NCBI GenBank assembly: GCA_964019055.1
Contig: OZ025212.1
Location: forward strand, 10,221,109 to 10,285,108
Direction of reading: 5' to 3'
DNA length: 64,000 bases
From: Anthopleura xanthogrammica
Lineage: Eukaryota > Cnidaria > Anthozoa > Actiniaria > Actiniidae
Position numbers and translations under genes: made by a program
The notes under the pieces: model-generated
Seen by the model: only the letters and a program-made list of their open reading frames with translations
Database searches by the model: none
What the model was told of the DNA's origin: nothing
Shown here: positions 33,873 to 47,300 of the stretch, in pieces
Numbering within the stretch: the stretch's first letter is position 1
How the letters are laid out: each line of letters begins with the position of its first letter

Positions 33873-35744
33873 GAGCTAGAAGTCTCTAGCCCTTTTAATA
33901 TGCAAACTATAGGTACGCTGTGCAGAGCAGACGGCGCGACATGTTTAAATTTGTTATTTACAAATTACGAGTATTGTAAAATTGAGAACTTGAATCAAAA
34001 GGTATTTCAATTTTCAAACAGCCATTACTATTTTAATAACGGTACAGAATGTAATACAAAAGTGAAGATAAATAAATAATTCCCAACTCAAAATACGAAA
34101 ATAATTCAATAATTCTGACTCAAATCTTTATTCACTTGTCAATTTGTTTTATTACTCATATTTGAACTTTACACTTGCTAGTGCCTTTCTTTTGATTCTC
34201 TACAATTAATTCAGCATTCAATAATAGTGACTTTGAAAACGGGAAAGCTATTCAGTATATAGAAAACGTCTTTCCAACTTGTTAAAAAAAGTTAGGTAGC
34301 AGTTGAGACCTGCTCTGTAAATGCAAAAGTGAGCTGAGCGACTGTAGTGTTTTTCTTGATAGAATTTTTCACAGCCTTTCCGCGAGGATTTCTTTCCCTA
34401 AGTTTCCATAATTTCTACTTTTAGTAAGCCATTTTGCATTGAAAAACAAAATATAACTGTTATCTTTACGTTAACACTTTAAACAAGATAATTTTCATTC
34501 AGCATTCTAGAACTATTGACAAAGCAATGCTTTGTTTTGAATTACAAATGTACAGTCGTTTGGTTTTACTTTAAAAGACGGAAATTCCTTATTGCGTTTG
34601 TCGCTTGATAGAGCTAAAATCGCCTCAACTATCAAAACTTCAATTTCCTGGTCGTTTAGTTCCTCAAATCTATCATTTTCTCCTTCGATTTGTCGTAAAA
34701 ATGCAAATTGAACTGTATAAAATCACGACAAGTACAACGATATCATGTGATCGATTCTAGCCAATAAGCTGCTTGAATTTTGGTCAGCGTACGAAGTTTG
34801 CATATTAAGTTAGAACTAGACGGTCTAGGAGCGTATACTCGTGCCCATTGGTGAAAGGAGTAAGCTTTTGAGAACATGGAGGTCTTAAAATATACAGCAG
34901 ACTTAGAGAGAACTGATAAGCTAGGCCTCTGAGTATCTTTGAGTTCATTTGAAATTCATTTGAGTTCGGCAAAGTTTGGCATTTCTCTTTGAGTTCGTGG
35001 AACATTTGTGCGTATTTTGAGCCTTCCCGAAGCAAAATAACTCGCCATAATTATCTTCAATTCGATCACAACCTTCTACAAGTCCAAATCTGAACAATGG
35101 CGTTGTGTCGCAGGCACATCAATCTCGTGACTTGCACGTGGAATGCATCATTCAAGCACGTGGAATGCACATTCTCGAAGTAGACGATAGATATAAAGCC
35201 CAAACCTAGACTCGGCCCGGCCTAGAGGCCTGGGCACGAGTAACTAGACGCATAGCTGCGTGAACTCGGGTTTCAATGTTGTAAATCTGGAGTTTTCTTT
35301 GTAAACCTATCAATTGCTGGATACATTTATGCTAGACTTGCGTTACGTCATTGCCGGTTATGAAAAAAGTCTACTTGTGTCTATTTTAGTCTACTAGGAT
35401 GAAATGAATGCCAATTGAATGTTAAATGGGCCTGAATGCAATTTAGGCAAGGTTAAAAACCGAGTCGATGCGGCCAGCGGTCTTCCCCTAGTCGATCTGC
35501 CGAGTGGGGACCCAGTGAGATAGCAGGATTCACTGGCAGCTTTGTCTGTTCTGGAAATTCGAGTGCCGACGAACAAAACAATCGGTTTTTTGTCCCGCCC
35601 GCCCTGACGTTCGATAGTGAGCTGAGTATTCCACTGGCTGGGTCAGTGTGACAGGTGGTGAGCTGTGGCTCGGTTACCATGGTTACCTCCGCGCATGGGC
35701 GTGGTCAGCGCGACCGGCTCACGCCTTGGTACCTAACCCCAAAC
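33873..35744. other. non-coding spacer
   Basis: Nothing recognised. Short open frames at 34805-35035 and 35394-35680 have no domain and look random. GC content rises after 35180. Confidence 0.5.
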
Positions 35745-36205
35745 TTATCTAGACGATGAGTTTTTAATGCGGTACTGTTGAGTGAGTAATGTGATCGTCC
35801 GGGTGAGTGTAGTCTTGAGAAAGACTGTTGTTGGTAGAGACGGACTTTCGACAACCTGAGCGGAAGTCATCTTCAGAGTACAGTGATGAATGAAAGACAG
35901 TAGATGATATTTATTACTCTGTTGCTGCGGTCGTAATCTGCATGTAGCAGAGTCCCAGTCAATAGTATGTCCAGTATTTTTGTGATGTACAGCGATGTGG
36001 TTGTTGGGGTCTCCGTTTTTTGTTGCGCGTTTGTGTTCAGTAAGTCTAGTGTTTAAGTTCCTCCCTGTCTCGCCAATGTAGGTAGCGTCACAGTCAGTGC
36101 ACGCACATCAGTGTAAATAGCTCCTTGTCTGTTAAGTGGTGGGTCTTTGTCTTTAACGTTAGTTAACAAGTGTCGTAGGGTCGTAACAGATACGGCGCGG
36201 AATTC
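35745..36205 (-). pseudogene. Penelope-like element fragment with GIY-YIG endonuclease
   Basis: On the minus strand the sequence encodes LRHLLTNVKDKDPPL, a broken cysteine segment, then TYIGETGRNLNTRLTEHKRA and NHIAVHHKNTGHTIDWDSA. This is the linker plus GIY-YIG nuclease (catalytic Tyr/Arg/His region) that ends Penelope-like retroelements. A stop or frameshift lies in the cysteine segment near 36105, and the reverse transcriptase is absent. The tail continues through TCTGAAGATGACTTCCGCTC, typical of these elements' ends. Confidence 0.85.
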
Positions 36206-37024
36206 GTTAAACGGAACACCCACAACAACAAATCTACGAACAAAATTAACTTTTAGTGTATTAGGAAGGGTTTGTTTTCGAGTATTTTAATAGTAATTCG
36301 GTTTTTCTAAGTATCTCTCGGGCCGCCGTAACTTGAATGTGCAAAAATCACGGCTTTAGAAGAAATCTAACAGATTGATTTTCTTTAAAATAGTTGGAAT
36401 CGTTTTGCAATAGCTTGAAGTTGATGATGTCGTTTGCCGCTTGTCTAGGTCTCATCGAGTTTTAGAGTTATTTGATAAAAACCAATTTCAACAATACTTG
36501 TTTATCGTTGCCAAGGTAACGTCGATCAAGCTAAAATTAACATCATTTTAAAATTTCATCTTAGTTCTATAACTGGTCCAAAAATCAAGTATATAGGTAT
36601 AAGTTAAGACCATGAATAAGCCAAATGAAAATGAAAGGTATGGTCTGAAAAATACTATAGGAAGCCACCTTAAGCTTATAACAAATTTTTCAAGCGTATT
36701 TGTGATTTTTGAACTTTTCTCGTGCTTCTCCCAACATCCCGCGTGCTCTATTTCACCGGTAGTCATAGAACTTTGTTTCTATTGCTTAAATAAAGTTCAA
36801 TAAGAATGATTTTCATGACTTCATGTGTGTATACAATAAATAAATGTAAAATAAGCATAACAACTATAAAGCTTTTAATTAATTTTCTATACAATTTGAC
36901 AATCTTTTTCTCAAGTGGTTTCCAGTGTCGCGCTATCAGCCATGTAGATTCAGTCTGACTTCTTCACTACAAAGGTCACAGTCATCAAGGGAAATCTCAA
37001 TGTTAGATGTCTGAATGTTGAAAA
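36206..37024. other. non-coding, with a repeat shared with the NCX intron
   Basis: The stretch 36690-36775 (CTTCTCCCAACATCCCGCGT, GCTCTATTTCACCGG) is the inverse of 14040-14100 (CGGTGAAATAGAGC-like, GGGATGTTGGGAGAA). Nothing else is recognised. Confidence 0.5.
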
Positions 37025-37445
37025 TCCCTTCATGGACTCTCTCCCCTGTCCTTCTGAGCTGAGTGAGTTTCTTCCTATCACTGAATATGACTTATCCAAA
37101 CTGGTTGGCAACTCATTCAAATCCTGCTATCTTGATCCTCTACCTGCTGTACTAATGAAGGACTGTTTTGACAGTTTATTGCCTGTTATTACTATAATCA
37201 CCAACTTGAGTCTATGCCAGGGCGTGGTCCCTTCACAATTAAAAAGAGCTGCTGTCACTCCCATCATTAAGAAGCCATCGTTGGATAATGAAATCTTGCA
37301 CAAGTATAGACCTATTTCTAACTTAACATTCATATCAAAATGTGTTGAAAAGGCTGTTGCATCTCAACTCGACCGTTAATTTTGTAATTCAGCGCTTTGA
37401 GCACCAGGAAAGGCGCTTTATAAATAATAAAATTATTATTGTTAT
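37025..37445 (+). pseudogene. internally deleted LINE: RT N-terminal piece fused to the 3' tail
   Basis: An open stretch of about 115 codons carries FLPITEYDLSKLVGNSFKS, CYLDPLPAVLMKDCFD, VTPIIKKPSL and YRPISNLTFISKCVEKAV, the N-terminal reverse-transcriptase region of CR1/L2-type LINEs. Right after the stop comes the element's 3' end (CAGCGCTTTGAGCACCAGGA, AAGGCGCTTTATAAATAATA, ATTATTATT). The catalytic domain is missing, so it is an internal deletion derivative. Confidence 0.82.
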
Positions 37446-37559
37446 ATCTTGATTTGTTAGTGTCTCGCAAATAATTGCTTGCTCGCCACTAACAAATCAC
37501 GATATTTTGCTTAACCTCGTCCAATAATATTATTATCTGGACAAGCACATACATCCGTC

Positions 37560-38263
37560 AATAGACCTTTTTCCAAAATGGCGACCGAAATTTCAAATGA
37601 GTTGAAATTAAAAACTAATACCAGCACTAGAAAGAGCACCTTCACTTTAGTAACCCTACAAAGATTCATTAGCGTATACCCCCATACAAACGTCAAAAAA
37701 AGTTTTCTCGGCGGATGTAACATCTGACATAATGAATCTTCGTTGGGTTTCTAAAGTGAAGGTGTTCTTTCTAGTGCTGGTATTGGTTTTCACTCATTAC
37801 TGGGTTGCCATGGTGGCAAACCAGTCTTAAAATGAGGGCCGTTTTCGGGCGTCAGGTAGACCATAATGTCTATTGTTACGTCACACGTCATGATTGGTCG
37901 AGAACTTGTAACCATAGCAATAGCCTGAACAGTTTCTGAACAGATACTGAAATAGATATGTTTATTTCATCAACTAGTCTTGAAAGGTCACGGTATTCTC
38001 AGTAGTAGGTCAAGTAGAAACCTAATACACGTTGACGAGTCAGTAACGCAACACTAATGTTTTACTAGAATTTAAGATGTTTTTAATAAAGGGGGACTTT
38101 GAACCCAAAAGGGAACACTTTGGTCTGAAATAATAGAGAGTATATAGGATTTGCGAGTGGGCGAGCTCTTGCACAGGCAACCCAGTGAACGCTCCAAGAG
38201 CGTCTAGTTTTAATATAAACTCAATCGAATTTGCGGCCGCCATTTTTTGGAAAAAGGTCTATT
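37560..38263. mobile_element. 704-bp TIR element, AATAGACCTTTTTCC ends
   Basis: AATAGACCTTTTTCCAAAAT with GGCG at the left is inverted as CGCCATTTTTTGG, AAAAAGGTCTATT at the right. Inside, CCAGCACTAGAAAGAGCACC (37621) and GGTGTTCTTTCTAGTGCTGG (37759) form a second inverted pair about 140 bp apart, so a smaller element may be nested. No coding capacity. Confidence 0.8.
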
Positions 38264-38356
38264 CCTGGATCCGCCCCTGAAGGTCACAATTCTAGACTTC
38301 ATTTCCAGCCATTAACTTCACAGTTAAATTTATAAATGAAATTGAGAAGCAACATA

Positions 38357-41300
38357 CTAACACTCTTGATGGTAGAAGGATGATAACTTCAGATTCTGGA
38401 TGTTGTTTCTTGCTGTAATAAACGAAATAAGAAACGTATTACTAACAAGAATCGAGCTTTCAGAACTGTCTTATATTTGTTTTTGGTACTCTCCACCTTC
38501 ATCTTGCCAATTCCTCATTTTCAAGAGTTAGAGCTATCTAATTAATGCCAAAGGCGGCCATCTTCCAGAATATTTTTCGGTACTGGCTTCGGTACTTTTT
38601 TCGGTAGTTGGGAGCAGCCACGTTGGAATTTGGTATTTCACGGGCGCCGGCAAATGTGAAAGGTACCGACTGATTATTTTTCATTGACGAGAGCGGAAAA
38701 AACCCTCCAATTTTCAGGGTGTATGTTACAGCTAGCAAACCTTGCAAAAGATTTAAACTTTTAAGGGTATTTTGCACTCCTTACGTCATTTCAGAATATG
38801 ATCAGAATATAACTAACTGCATAAGCATTTCCGTTTTGAATATAAGTGAGCTACGGACGGGAAAATTTCAAATGATTGAAAGCCCCTAGCGATACCTCTC
38901 GCATTTGAACATAAAAATAATAACACAGAATTGGCCGATTTATGTGATCCCCTGTACCAAAATTTTGTGATCCCCTGTACCAAAACTGTGATCCCTAACC
39001 AAAAGTATGTGATCCCCTGTACCAAAACTGTGATCCCCTGTACTAAAAGTATTTGATCCCCTGTACCAAAACTGTGATCCCCTGTACCAAAAGTATGTGA
39101 TCACCTGTACCAAAACTGTGATCCCCTGTACCAAAAGTATGTGATCACCTGTACCAAAACTGTGATCCCCTGTACCAAAACTATGCGATCCCCTGTACCA
39201 AAACTGTAATCCCCTGCACCAAAACTATGTGATCCCCTGCACCAAAACTATCTGAACCCCAAAAAGTTCTCCGAACCTTCCCAATCGATATATGATGACC
39301 TTTTCGTATGCATTTTAGTTGAAGTTGCAGCCATGAAGCGGAAAAAGGTTGATTGAGCTTACCATCAAAGTAAGTTGTGTCCGTTTCATCGTCGGGATTT
39401 GGAATAAATGGCACGGGATGTTTGTCAAGGTTTGGCCAATCCAAAATACTGAAGAATGAATGAGACTTGATTTCTGCCGTTTAATAAAGATGATACAATA
39501 ACGTTAAATCTGGAGGGTCGAGAAAAAGATCACAGCATGTTATTTTGATAATTTACGATTAGATAAATCTACTTTTTACTTTTTGAGGGCCACAGGTTCG
39601 TTAGCAACTGCATGGCTATTAAGTATTACCCTCGTAAAACAAGGAATGTATTTTTTGGATACCTTCAGCTTCTGGCCTTTTTTCTGGTGATACTGTAAGA
39701 ATACGATCGATACAATCAACGGCATTTTCTGAGAGAGCTTCTTCGCCTTCTGGCCACAGCAGATCTAAAATGGAAGTTACAGTTTTTCAAGTGTTCATGC
39801 ACCTCCTTGACTTTGGACGGCTGCAGTTCTTACATACCTGAAGCACTTTCTAGATAACCATGATGATGGTATATGCATATGATGATATATAAGAAATAGA
39901 TATAAGCCAGTTCAAAGTTTAAGAATCGCTTTCAGTGCGCCTGCGATTTTATCCCAAATTTCTCACCTTTTTTTGTTTAATTAAAAACAAAAGGTTTAAA
40001 CGAAAGGTGAGAAATTCGGGATAAAATCGCATGCGCACTGAAAATGGTTCTTAAACTTTGAACTGGCTTATATGATCGTACCATACTTCGTTGCTATGGT
40101 AACTCTGATGCCAATAAAATATACATCGTTACAAACTTCAGTCTTCATAAGTGGGTGAAATTTCAAAATCATTGGTTCTTGTATGTAAGAACTACAGCCG
40201 TCCAAAGTCAAGAGCACTAGAAAAAATTGTAGGCAGCCTCCTTAACAATTTGTTTTACGTTAACAACATCAGGCTGGGAAGGTGAGTACATTAAATATGA
40301 CAAGTAATCACAGCACAAAACCAGACATTGCTAACTATAATCGATAAAACGTCCCGGTAATGTTATGTGTCATTGGTCCAACCATTGCTAGAAACTTCTC
40401 TCTTCCGAATATCTTTTCCACACTTACAAGAAACCTTGAGAACTGAATAAAGTGAGAAGTTCATATTTTACATTTGCCACAAACCTCTGTCTTTAATGTG
40501 GTTGAAAACAAGCTCAGGTGTTTCATCGTTGAATGGCGGCAAACCAGTCAAAAATTCATACAAACAAACACCAACAGCCCACCAATCGACAGCAGGAGCT
40601 GCAAAACATTAAGTTCAAGTTTATTTAGATTAAATAGGGAAGCACGGGTGGCGTACCGGTGAGAGCGCTCGCCTGTCGCCAATGCCACCCGGGTTCGAGT
40701 CCCGCCGGGTCGGTGTCGTATGTGAGTAGGGTTTCTAGTTGATTCTCTCCCGTCCTTTGAGGATTATGGATTATTCTCCGATACTATTCTCCGGGTTCTC
40801 CATTAAACAAGAATATTAATTTTTTGTTTGACCTTTTTTTTTTTGTTTGGCGGTTTTTTTTGGTTTTTTTTGGTCGTTTTTTTGGTTGGCCGCTTTTTTG
40901 GTTGGTGTTCTGAAAATGGGTTTTGGGTCCTCCCTTAGGCAAAATCCTGGCTACGCCCCTGACTTTAATGGCTGCAACGCTATAAATTTCAATTGTTTAT
41001 TTCCATGAGAGTATCAAAGCGAGGGAAAGGGGAGACAAGGATTCAAAACCTATTTTTTTAACCAAAATTTTTCTAGCGTGATTAAAGCGAATAACACCGA
41101 GTCCAGGAATCAAACCCCGGTTTTATTGGTAAGAGCGAGCGCTTTCATCGCTGTGTCACCCGTACTTCCATAGATCCGAAGATATTACAATAGATGCAGA
41201 ACTTACTGTGTTCCAGTCCAAACAATATTTCTGGAGCTAGGTAATCTGGTGTACCCAAGATTATATTCCTGGGAGCAATTTTCATGGGTCCACGTCTGCA

Positions 41301-41357
41301 AGATTTTGGTGTTCTGTAAGGCGTCCTCGATGGAATACCAGGAGTACGGTGAAGGTT
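38357..41357 (-). CDS. MASTL: MASTL exons 11-15: C-lobe and tail
   Basis: Encodes [81 protein letters not shown] and [19 protein letters not shown]. The 56-bp last exon reads [13 protein letters not shown] before TAG. Human MASTL has YFEARN at the same boundary, which supports this last exon despite its small size. Confidence 0.92.
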
Positions 41358-44300
41358 CTGAAAAGAGCATGCCAATTTTAAAATCTTGTCAACGACCTTG
41401 CCATGAAATTAGTTCAAATAGGTGATGATTAACCTATGAAACAGCACTGTACGAGTAGGTGACGGACGTTATTAAAATAAGTATAAATATTATGTACAGC
41501 TAATAAAAAAAACGATTGACCACATTGACACATAGATTATCTTTGATACGAGGCACTAAAATGAGAAATCACACTTAACTGATAAAAGATTGACAAAAGA
41601 TTGCTTTTTCCCTGTTATTTCAAGATATTCAAAGAAAAATATATATAGTATTGAAGTTCGAAACGCGTATGGCTACTTTATAAAAATTCAAAAAATGTAA
41701 TTTAACGGTTTTTTTTGTGCGCGCGCACCTCGTAGGGTGAAATCGAACGTTTCAAAGTAATGAGCCACCTTAAATTTAAAAAAAATGCCCTTTTTAAATG
41801 TAGTACACGTGTATTTTATATTTAGCCAAATGCATAGATATTTGTATAAAAGCACACTACTTTTCTGCAATGGAGTGCATATATATCTAAGTAATTTTAT
41901 ACTTACATAGTGTGACGTTTCCATTTCTATTGGTGACACGTTAATTGACGGGGACATAGGAAGAAGACGTTGGTCTTTCCGATACTCTTCTTTTGACACT
42001 TCCATATGACAGATGTCATCAAAACGTGGAACAATAAGCTTATCGGGAACATTTGGCAGAAAGTTTTCATTTCCAACAAAATTCATTCTACAACTGTTAT
42101 TTTCTGTTTGATATGTCAGATTATCAGGAATTTTGAATAAATTGTTATTTCCATGAATCCTGGAGGCATCCGTAGAGACAATGTCACAGCTTGAATAACC
42201 AGAGGTCAGACAATGTCTTGAAAAACTATTTTGACTTTTCAGTGGGGTGCGAGGAGACTTTTCTTCATCTATCAAAGACTTTAGAAATGTCCCGTTGGAA
42301 ACCTCTCTAGGAGACCTGGGGCTGGAGTTCAATGAAGAGTCGAATACAGGCGTCAGAAATTGTTCACGTGAAATCTCTGTTCGACATGGATTTTCTTCCA
42401 AGACCGCTAATTGTGTTTCCTTACACAGGTCTCCGTGTTCTGGAATTGATTCAAAACTGTCCATAAATGAACCAGTACGGTCCCTGAAATTAATAGCGGC
42501 TAGCTCCTGCGTCAAACCAGTACTTATTACACGTCTTCTTTTGAGATCTGGGAGCAAACTTTCTTCTTCTGGTGATAAATCATGAACATTCTTAATAACT
42601 GCAGGTGAGTAATCTTCCTCAAGGTCGATTGGGCTAAACATTTTCTCTGAAACTTTTAGGCAGAACTGAGTTTTCTTCCGTAGAACACCACCTGGAGGAA
42701 ACCAAATACACATATCATATACATTTATTAGTTTAATAAAATTAGACACATGAAAAGCTATACAAAGCTGAGACCGGCAAGGATTATGGGTAGATAAATT
42801 TTACATTTTTCGACCACTGGATAACAAAAAACTATGATTTGATGGATTTGAGATCTTTTACCAGTTAGTTTCACCTGCTGTGAGCATCTTCAAGCTGAAA
42901 TTTTTATCCAAAGCTTTACCAGATGATCTGCAATCTAGACGCGCAATGCATTGTTTGTCACAGCGAAAATTTCCAAGTACTTTTCCAAAACCTATTGTTT
43001 TGTCCTCCAAATTGAGCTGCATTCTGAAGTGCAGCAAGGAGTTTATTGTGACACGATGAAACGACTAGATACTGTACGTAGCACGACCGGCTCACCTGTA
43101 AGAGGGGTCATTGAACTGTGGAGCTCCTTAGTACCTGGTGAGTCAACTGAAGCTACAGTGTTCATGCTTTGTGCACGCGTCCGTTTTAGCTCTGGCGAAC
43201 TAAATACATAACTTTGCACGCCGGATTCAGTGTGTTGAAAGACCATTGATGAACTTATTGTGCGAAGTCGCTGACCGGGCCTTGCAGACCTAGGAACAGA
43301 CTGAAGTAATACCGTAATCACTTTGGGCTCCATTGTTTCGAGAGAGATATTTTTTATTTCTAATATCCCTCCTTTATAAAAAGAGTGAGGGAGAGAATAT
43401 ACCCTTTTCGAATATGGAGAGAATATACCCTTTTCGAATATGGCGTCTATGACGTCAAACGAGGAGTCCTAGAATGTCCCGGATGTTATGAGTGATAATG
43501 ATTGTGTTTTGAAATCCGGGGCATTCAAGTCCCGGATGCTGCTAGTGGAAATCATTGGGTTTCGACATCCGGGACATTCTCTATCTCCTCGTTTGACGTC
43601 ATGACGCCATATTCGAAAAGGGTCTTTTACAGTACTCTCTTATGAATTCTTTAAAATGAGTTTTACTAACCGTGGCCGCTCAATTAATTTTTAAACTCGC
43701 CCAATTATTTTAACTTGGCATGTTTTTGGTCCTTTCTGTCGCAACTATCAATAAAATGTTTGCTGACACGCTTGAAATGCTTGAAAAAAATTAAGTGGGT
43801 GGCCACGGTTAGGCGCGATTTGCACTTTAATAGTGCTAAAAAATGTATGAATTGCTTCTTCACAAATCAGCATTCTCTTCAGAACTTGAACTCCAACCAC
43901 AAAGGACGTCATAAAATCCCATTATATCAAGTGCGATGTAAAGCAATTGTTAAAGACCATTAAGGTGGCTCGATGTGGTTTTCTCAAAGTGATTTTTTCC
44001 GATATTAACCTCGCGTTCTGATTGGGTGGGAGCACATGCATTACGAGAGCACACAACACGCACGCACACTTTCTATTTCGTCATTCGTGTCCAAAATAAC
44101 GGCTACTCTAATTTGTATTTTGTGAAAGAATGAAACATGCTTGCTGTGCTGTGCGAAGTTCTAATGCACTTGGGGATTGGCAAAACACACGCAAAGTGTT
44201 GAGAAGCATACCGCTACACATTCTGCTTCACTTAAAACTTCTCTTGTGTTCTGCCAATCTCCGCGTGCTTTATAACTGCATGCAGCACGCGCGCACATTT

Positions 44301-47300
44301 TCTACTTTTTCAATAAGGATTTGCATGAGGATATGTGTTGACTGCATATGCAGGGAAGCTTGGGGTAGGGTCACAAATGGCCCATTTTTGCAGTCTGACT
44401 TTTCAACACCTCTTGCTCGCCGTTACATGAATTAACACATCTGCATTCATTTCAAAATACAGTGATCAGATCATCTTAGTAAGAAACATGAAAACAAAGA
44501 GTACTTACGAAGGTAAAGTCCGAGGTCAATGACAAAATTTGACCAGGAGTCCTGAAGTATGCTTTGCCTTGTGAGTATGGAGTTGCCACACTAGGTGTAC
44601 TCATCACGTCTGTTAAACTTGGTTCTGAAGAATGGTTGGGAACAACGCCATCGGCATAATAACATAAATTTAAAACATTAATCTATTCTCAATTTTCTGG
44701 CTCAATATTTGGGAAATGGTCAACTTTTACTGCGGGTCACAACAGGCCTTTTGCAACAAGCAGTCACGTGACTGTTACTGGATGGCAAAAAAATTCAGGA
44801 GCTTTTATTTATTTATTTTTTTTTCGGAATTACTAATGTCATATCCAAGACCTTTCCCAAAATAATTTGTTTCTCTTATAAGATACTTTCGATTTCAAGA
44901 TACGAATCAATTTAAAGTTTGTTTGCCATCCAGCAGAGCCTTCCCCAAGGGACCTTGGGCCGAATTGATTCGTTATCAAAGTAACATATCCGCACGTGAC
45001 TGTTTGTTGCAAATGGCCTATTGGTTCTAACAAAGTGCACGTGGAAATCAATGAAAGTACGTAGCCAAACCAGATTAAATAGTTTCATGGCAATTGGAAA
45101 AAAATCTTCAATTTTGAATTTTTGCAAAATTCAAGAAGAGAGCGCGCTTCTAAATCACGTATAATCGCGCACTTCTAAATCAGCCATGGTGATACTGTAG
45201 ACCTGAAATAAAGGTCTATTAGCTAATAAGAATGCTTTGAAGGGATATTTTTTATTAATATTTAAGTTCTACTAATCCCTTCAATGAATCAAATACGAAA
45301 AGAAAACGCTTCTTTGTCCTTAACATTTCAGGTTTTTGATGATTTCGAACAAATTAAACAGGCAAAGTGAGAACTTGGATCTGTGATTCTAATCCATGTA
45401 CTTACTTTTTTCCATTGTCAGTCTTGAGAGTCCAAAGTCTGTGAGTTTAATTTTGCCTTCATTTGATATTAACATGTTATCTGGTTTCAAGTCTCTGTGT
45501 AGTAAATTTTCTTGATAAGAAACATGTATCATACTTTTAAGTTAAAACTTATGAGTTAAAACTCATCACAAGATATTTATTTCAACCACATTACACGAAA
45601 TGAAAACTTGTGAAAATTTTAGCAGAACTATGTTTTCAAGCGATGCAACTCTCTGCATCAATCTTTCACATACACATTCACTAGAGAGTTGCATCCCTTG
45701 AAAACATATTTCGACATACTTTGACCATAGGGGAATTATATAGGAAAACAAAAATGTTCTACTTTATTTTTCTGTTTGCCTAGCACTTTTATCTAAATTG
45801 GGCTCCCTGTGGCGAAAATTTTGTCAATAGAATATTTTCGAGATGTGCGAGTGCTTTCAAAAATATTGCAGGACATGAAAAAGAGGCATTTTCAGGCAAG
45901 ATCAAGTGCGCTATTGGCACTGCCCGAAAATTCCTCGAGATCATGTCTGCGCCTGCGATATTTTTGAAAGGGCCATCTCGAATAATAATAATACAATGTT
46001 TTCTATGGCGTCAATTCATGTACTTTCAACAACGCTTTACAAATGGATATAAATAAGATAAGAGGAGAAAAAATTAAAGTTATTTAGTAATTTACCATAT
46101 GTTTTAAGGTTAAACGAAGTCTTCGTTAAAAGGTTTGATGAAGAGGATCGCAAGGAACGAGAAGGAATGTAGGGTTTCAGAAGATCACCGATGTAAGAGG
46201 GAGCCGCAGAAGTATTTTGAATTCAATACGATATTCAACAGGCAACCAACGTAAACGATAGAGAACTGGTGTTATGTGGTCTTGTTTGCGGTAATAGGAA
46301 ATAACTCTCGCAGCAGAATTTTGAACAATTTGAAGATTTGTAATGAAGATTTAGGAAGACCATACAGTAGAGAGTTACAAAAATCAAGTCTTGAAGAGAT
46401 CAGTGCATGAACAAGAGTTTTCACAAGCCTCAAAACTGAGATATGGTCTATTGGTTTGGTCATGCGCAGTAAGGCAGGGTAAATTGGTTCATGACTAATA
46501 TATAACTACAGTTAATATTCATGATCATAATAAATTGCAAATGATAAATCAAAATACCTGTGAATTATGCCATGACTATGAAGATAAGCTAAAGCAGCAA
46601 TTACCTATTATATAGAAATTGTAAAATTAGAACTTTTTAAACAATGTACACTATAAAGGCGAATTTCAGATGCTAGCTTCTGTTCTTTTATTCTTCTTCT
46701 GTTTGTTCATTTAATGAGAAAATAAATAAAAAATTGACACTAATATGTATGGAGTCATGTTACATATTAAGTTATGTTTGAGTTGGAACCCCTAATACGT
46801 TCACAAGGAAATATTGTCAACCCTAAAAGGGCCGCTGATCACCTCTACCACTTGGAAAAAGGGAGTATACCCCCCCCCCCCCCCCAGACCAGTGCATTGT
46901 TGAAAAATATTTACCTGTGCAATATATATTCTTGCCATTTCTTCATCAAAATAGCCAATATTATGCAGTAAAGATTTGACATCACCTCCAACTAAGTATT
47001 CCATTACCTGTTATGAAAAATGTTATCAGCCTTTGATGAACAGTTTTGGGCATTTGTATTAGCCTGCATTGCAAGTGTTCCTGGTTCAGGATGTGGAAGA
47101 ATTTTCCTTTGCCCCAATCCACTCCACTGCCTATAACCCTTCGTTTTTCTATATAGAGGATGCAAAAATAGCTGATATTAAGTCCTTTCATACTGTTTTC
47201 AATTAGGTTCATTAGTTTAAGAGATATGGCTGTTTAAACATTACTATTTGTTAGAAAAAAAAATCAAAAAAGGGGGCTGGGACTAGCCACCTGTGGCTTA

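Noticed and set aside
38941..39255. CRISPR-like array
   Set aside because: Units are contiguous 21- and 23-bp tandem copies with no variable spacers, in an intron of an animal gene.
43043..43333. Separate small gene starting at the ATG at 43333
   Set aside because: The stretch fits MASTL exon 9 with acceptor TTCAG at 43301 and donor CAG|GTGAG at 43095 in the right phase, so the upstream ATG is intronic.
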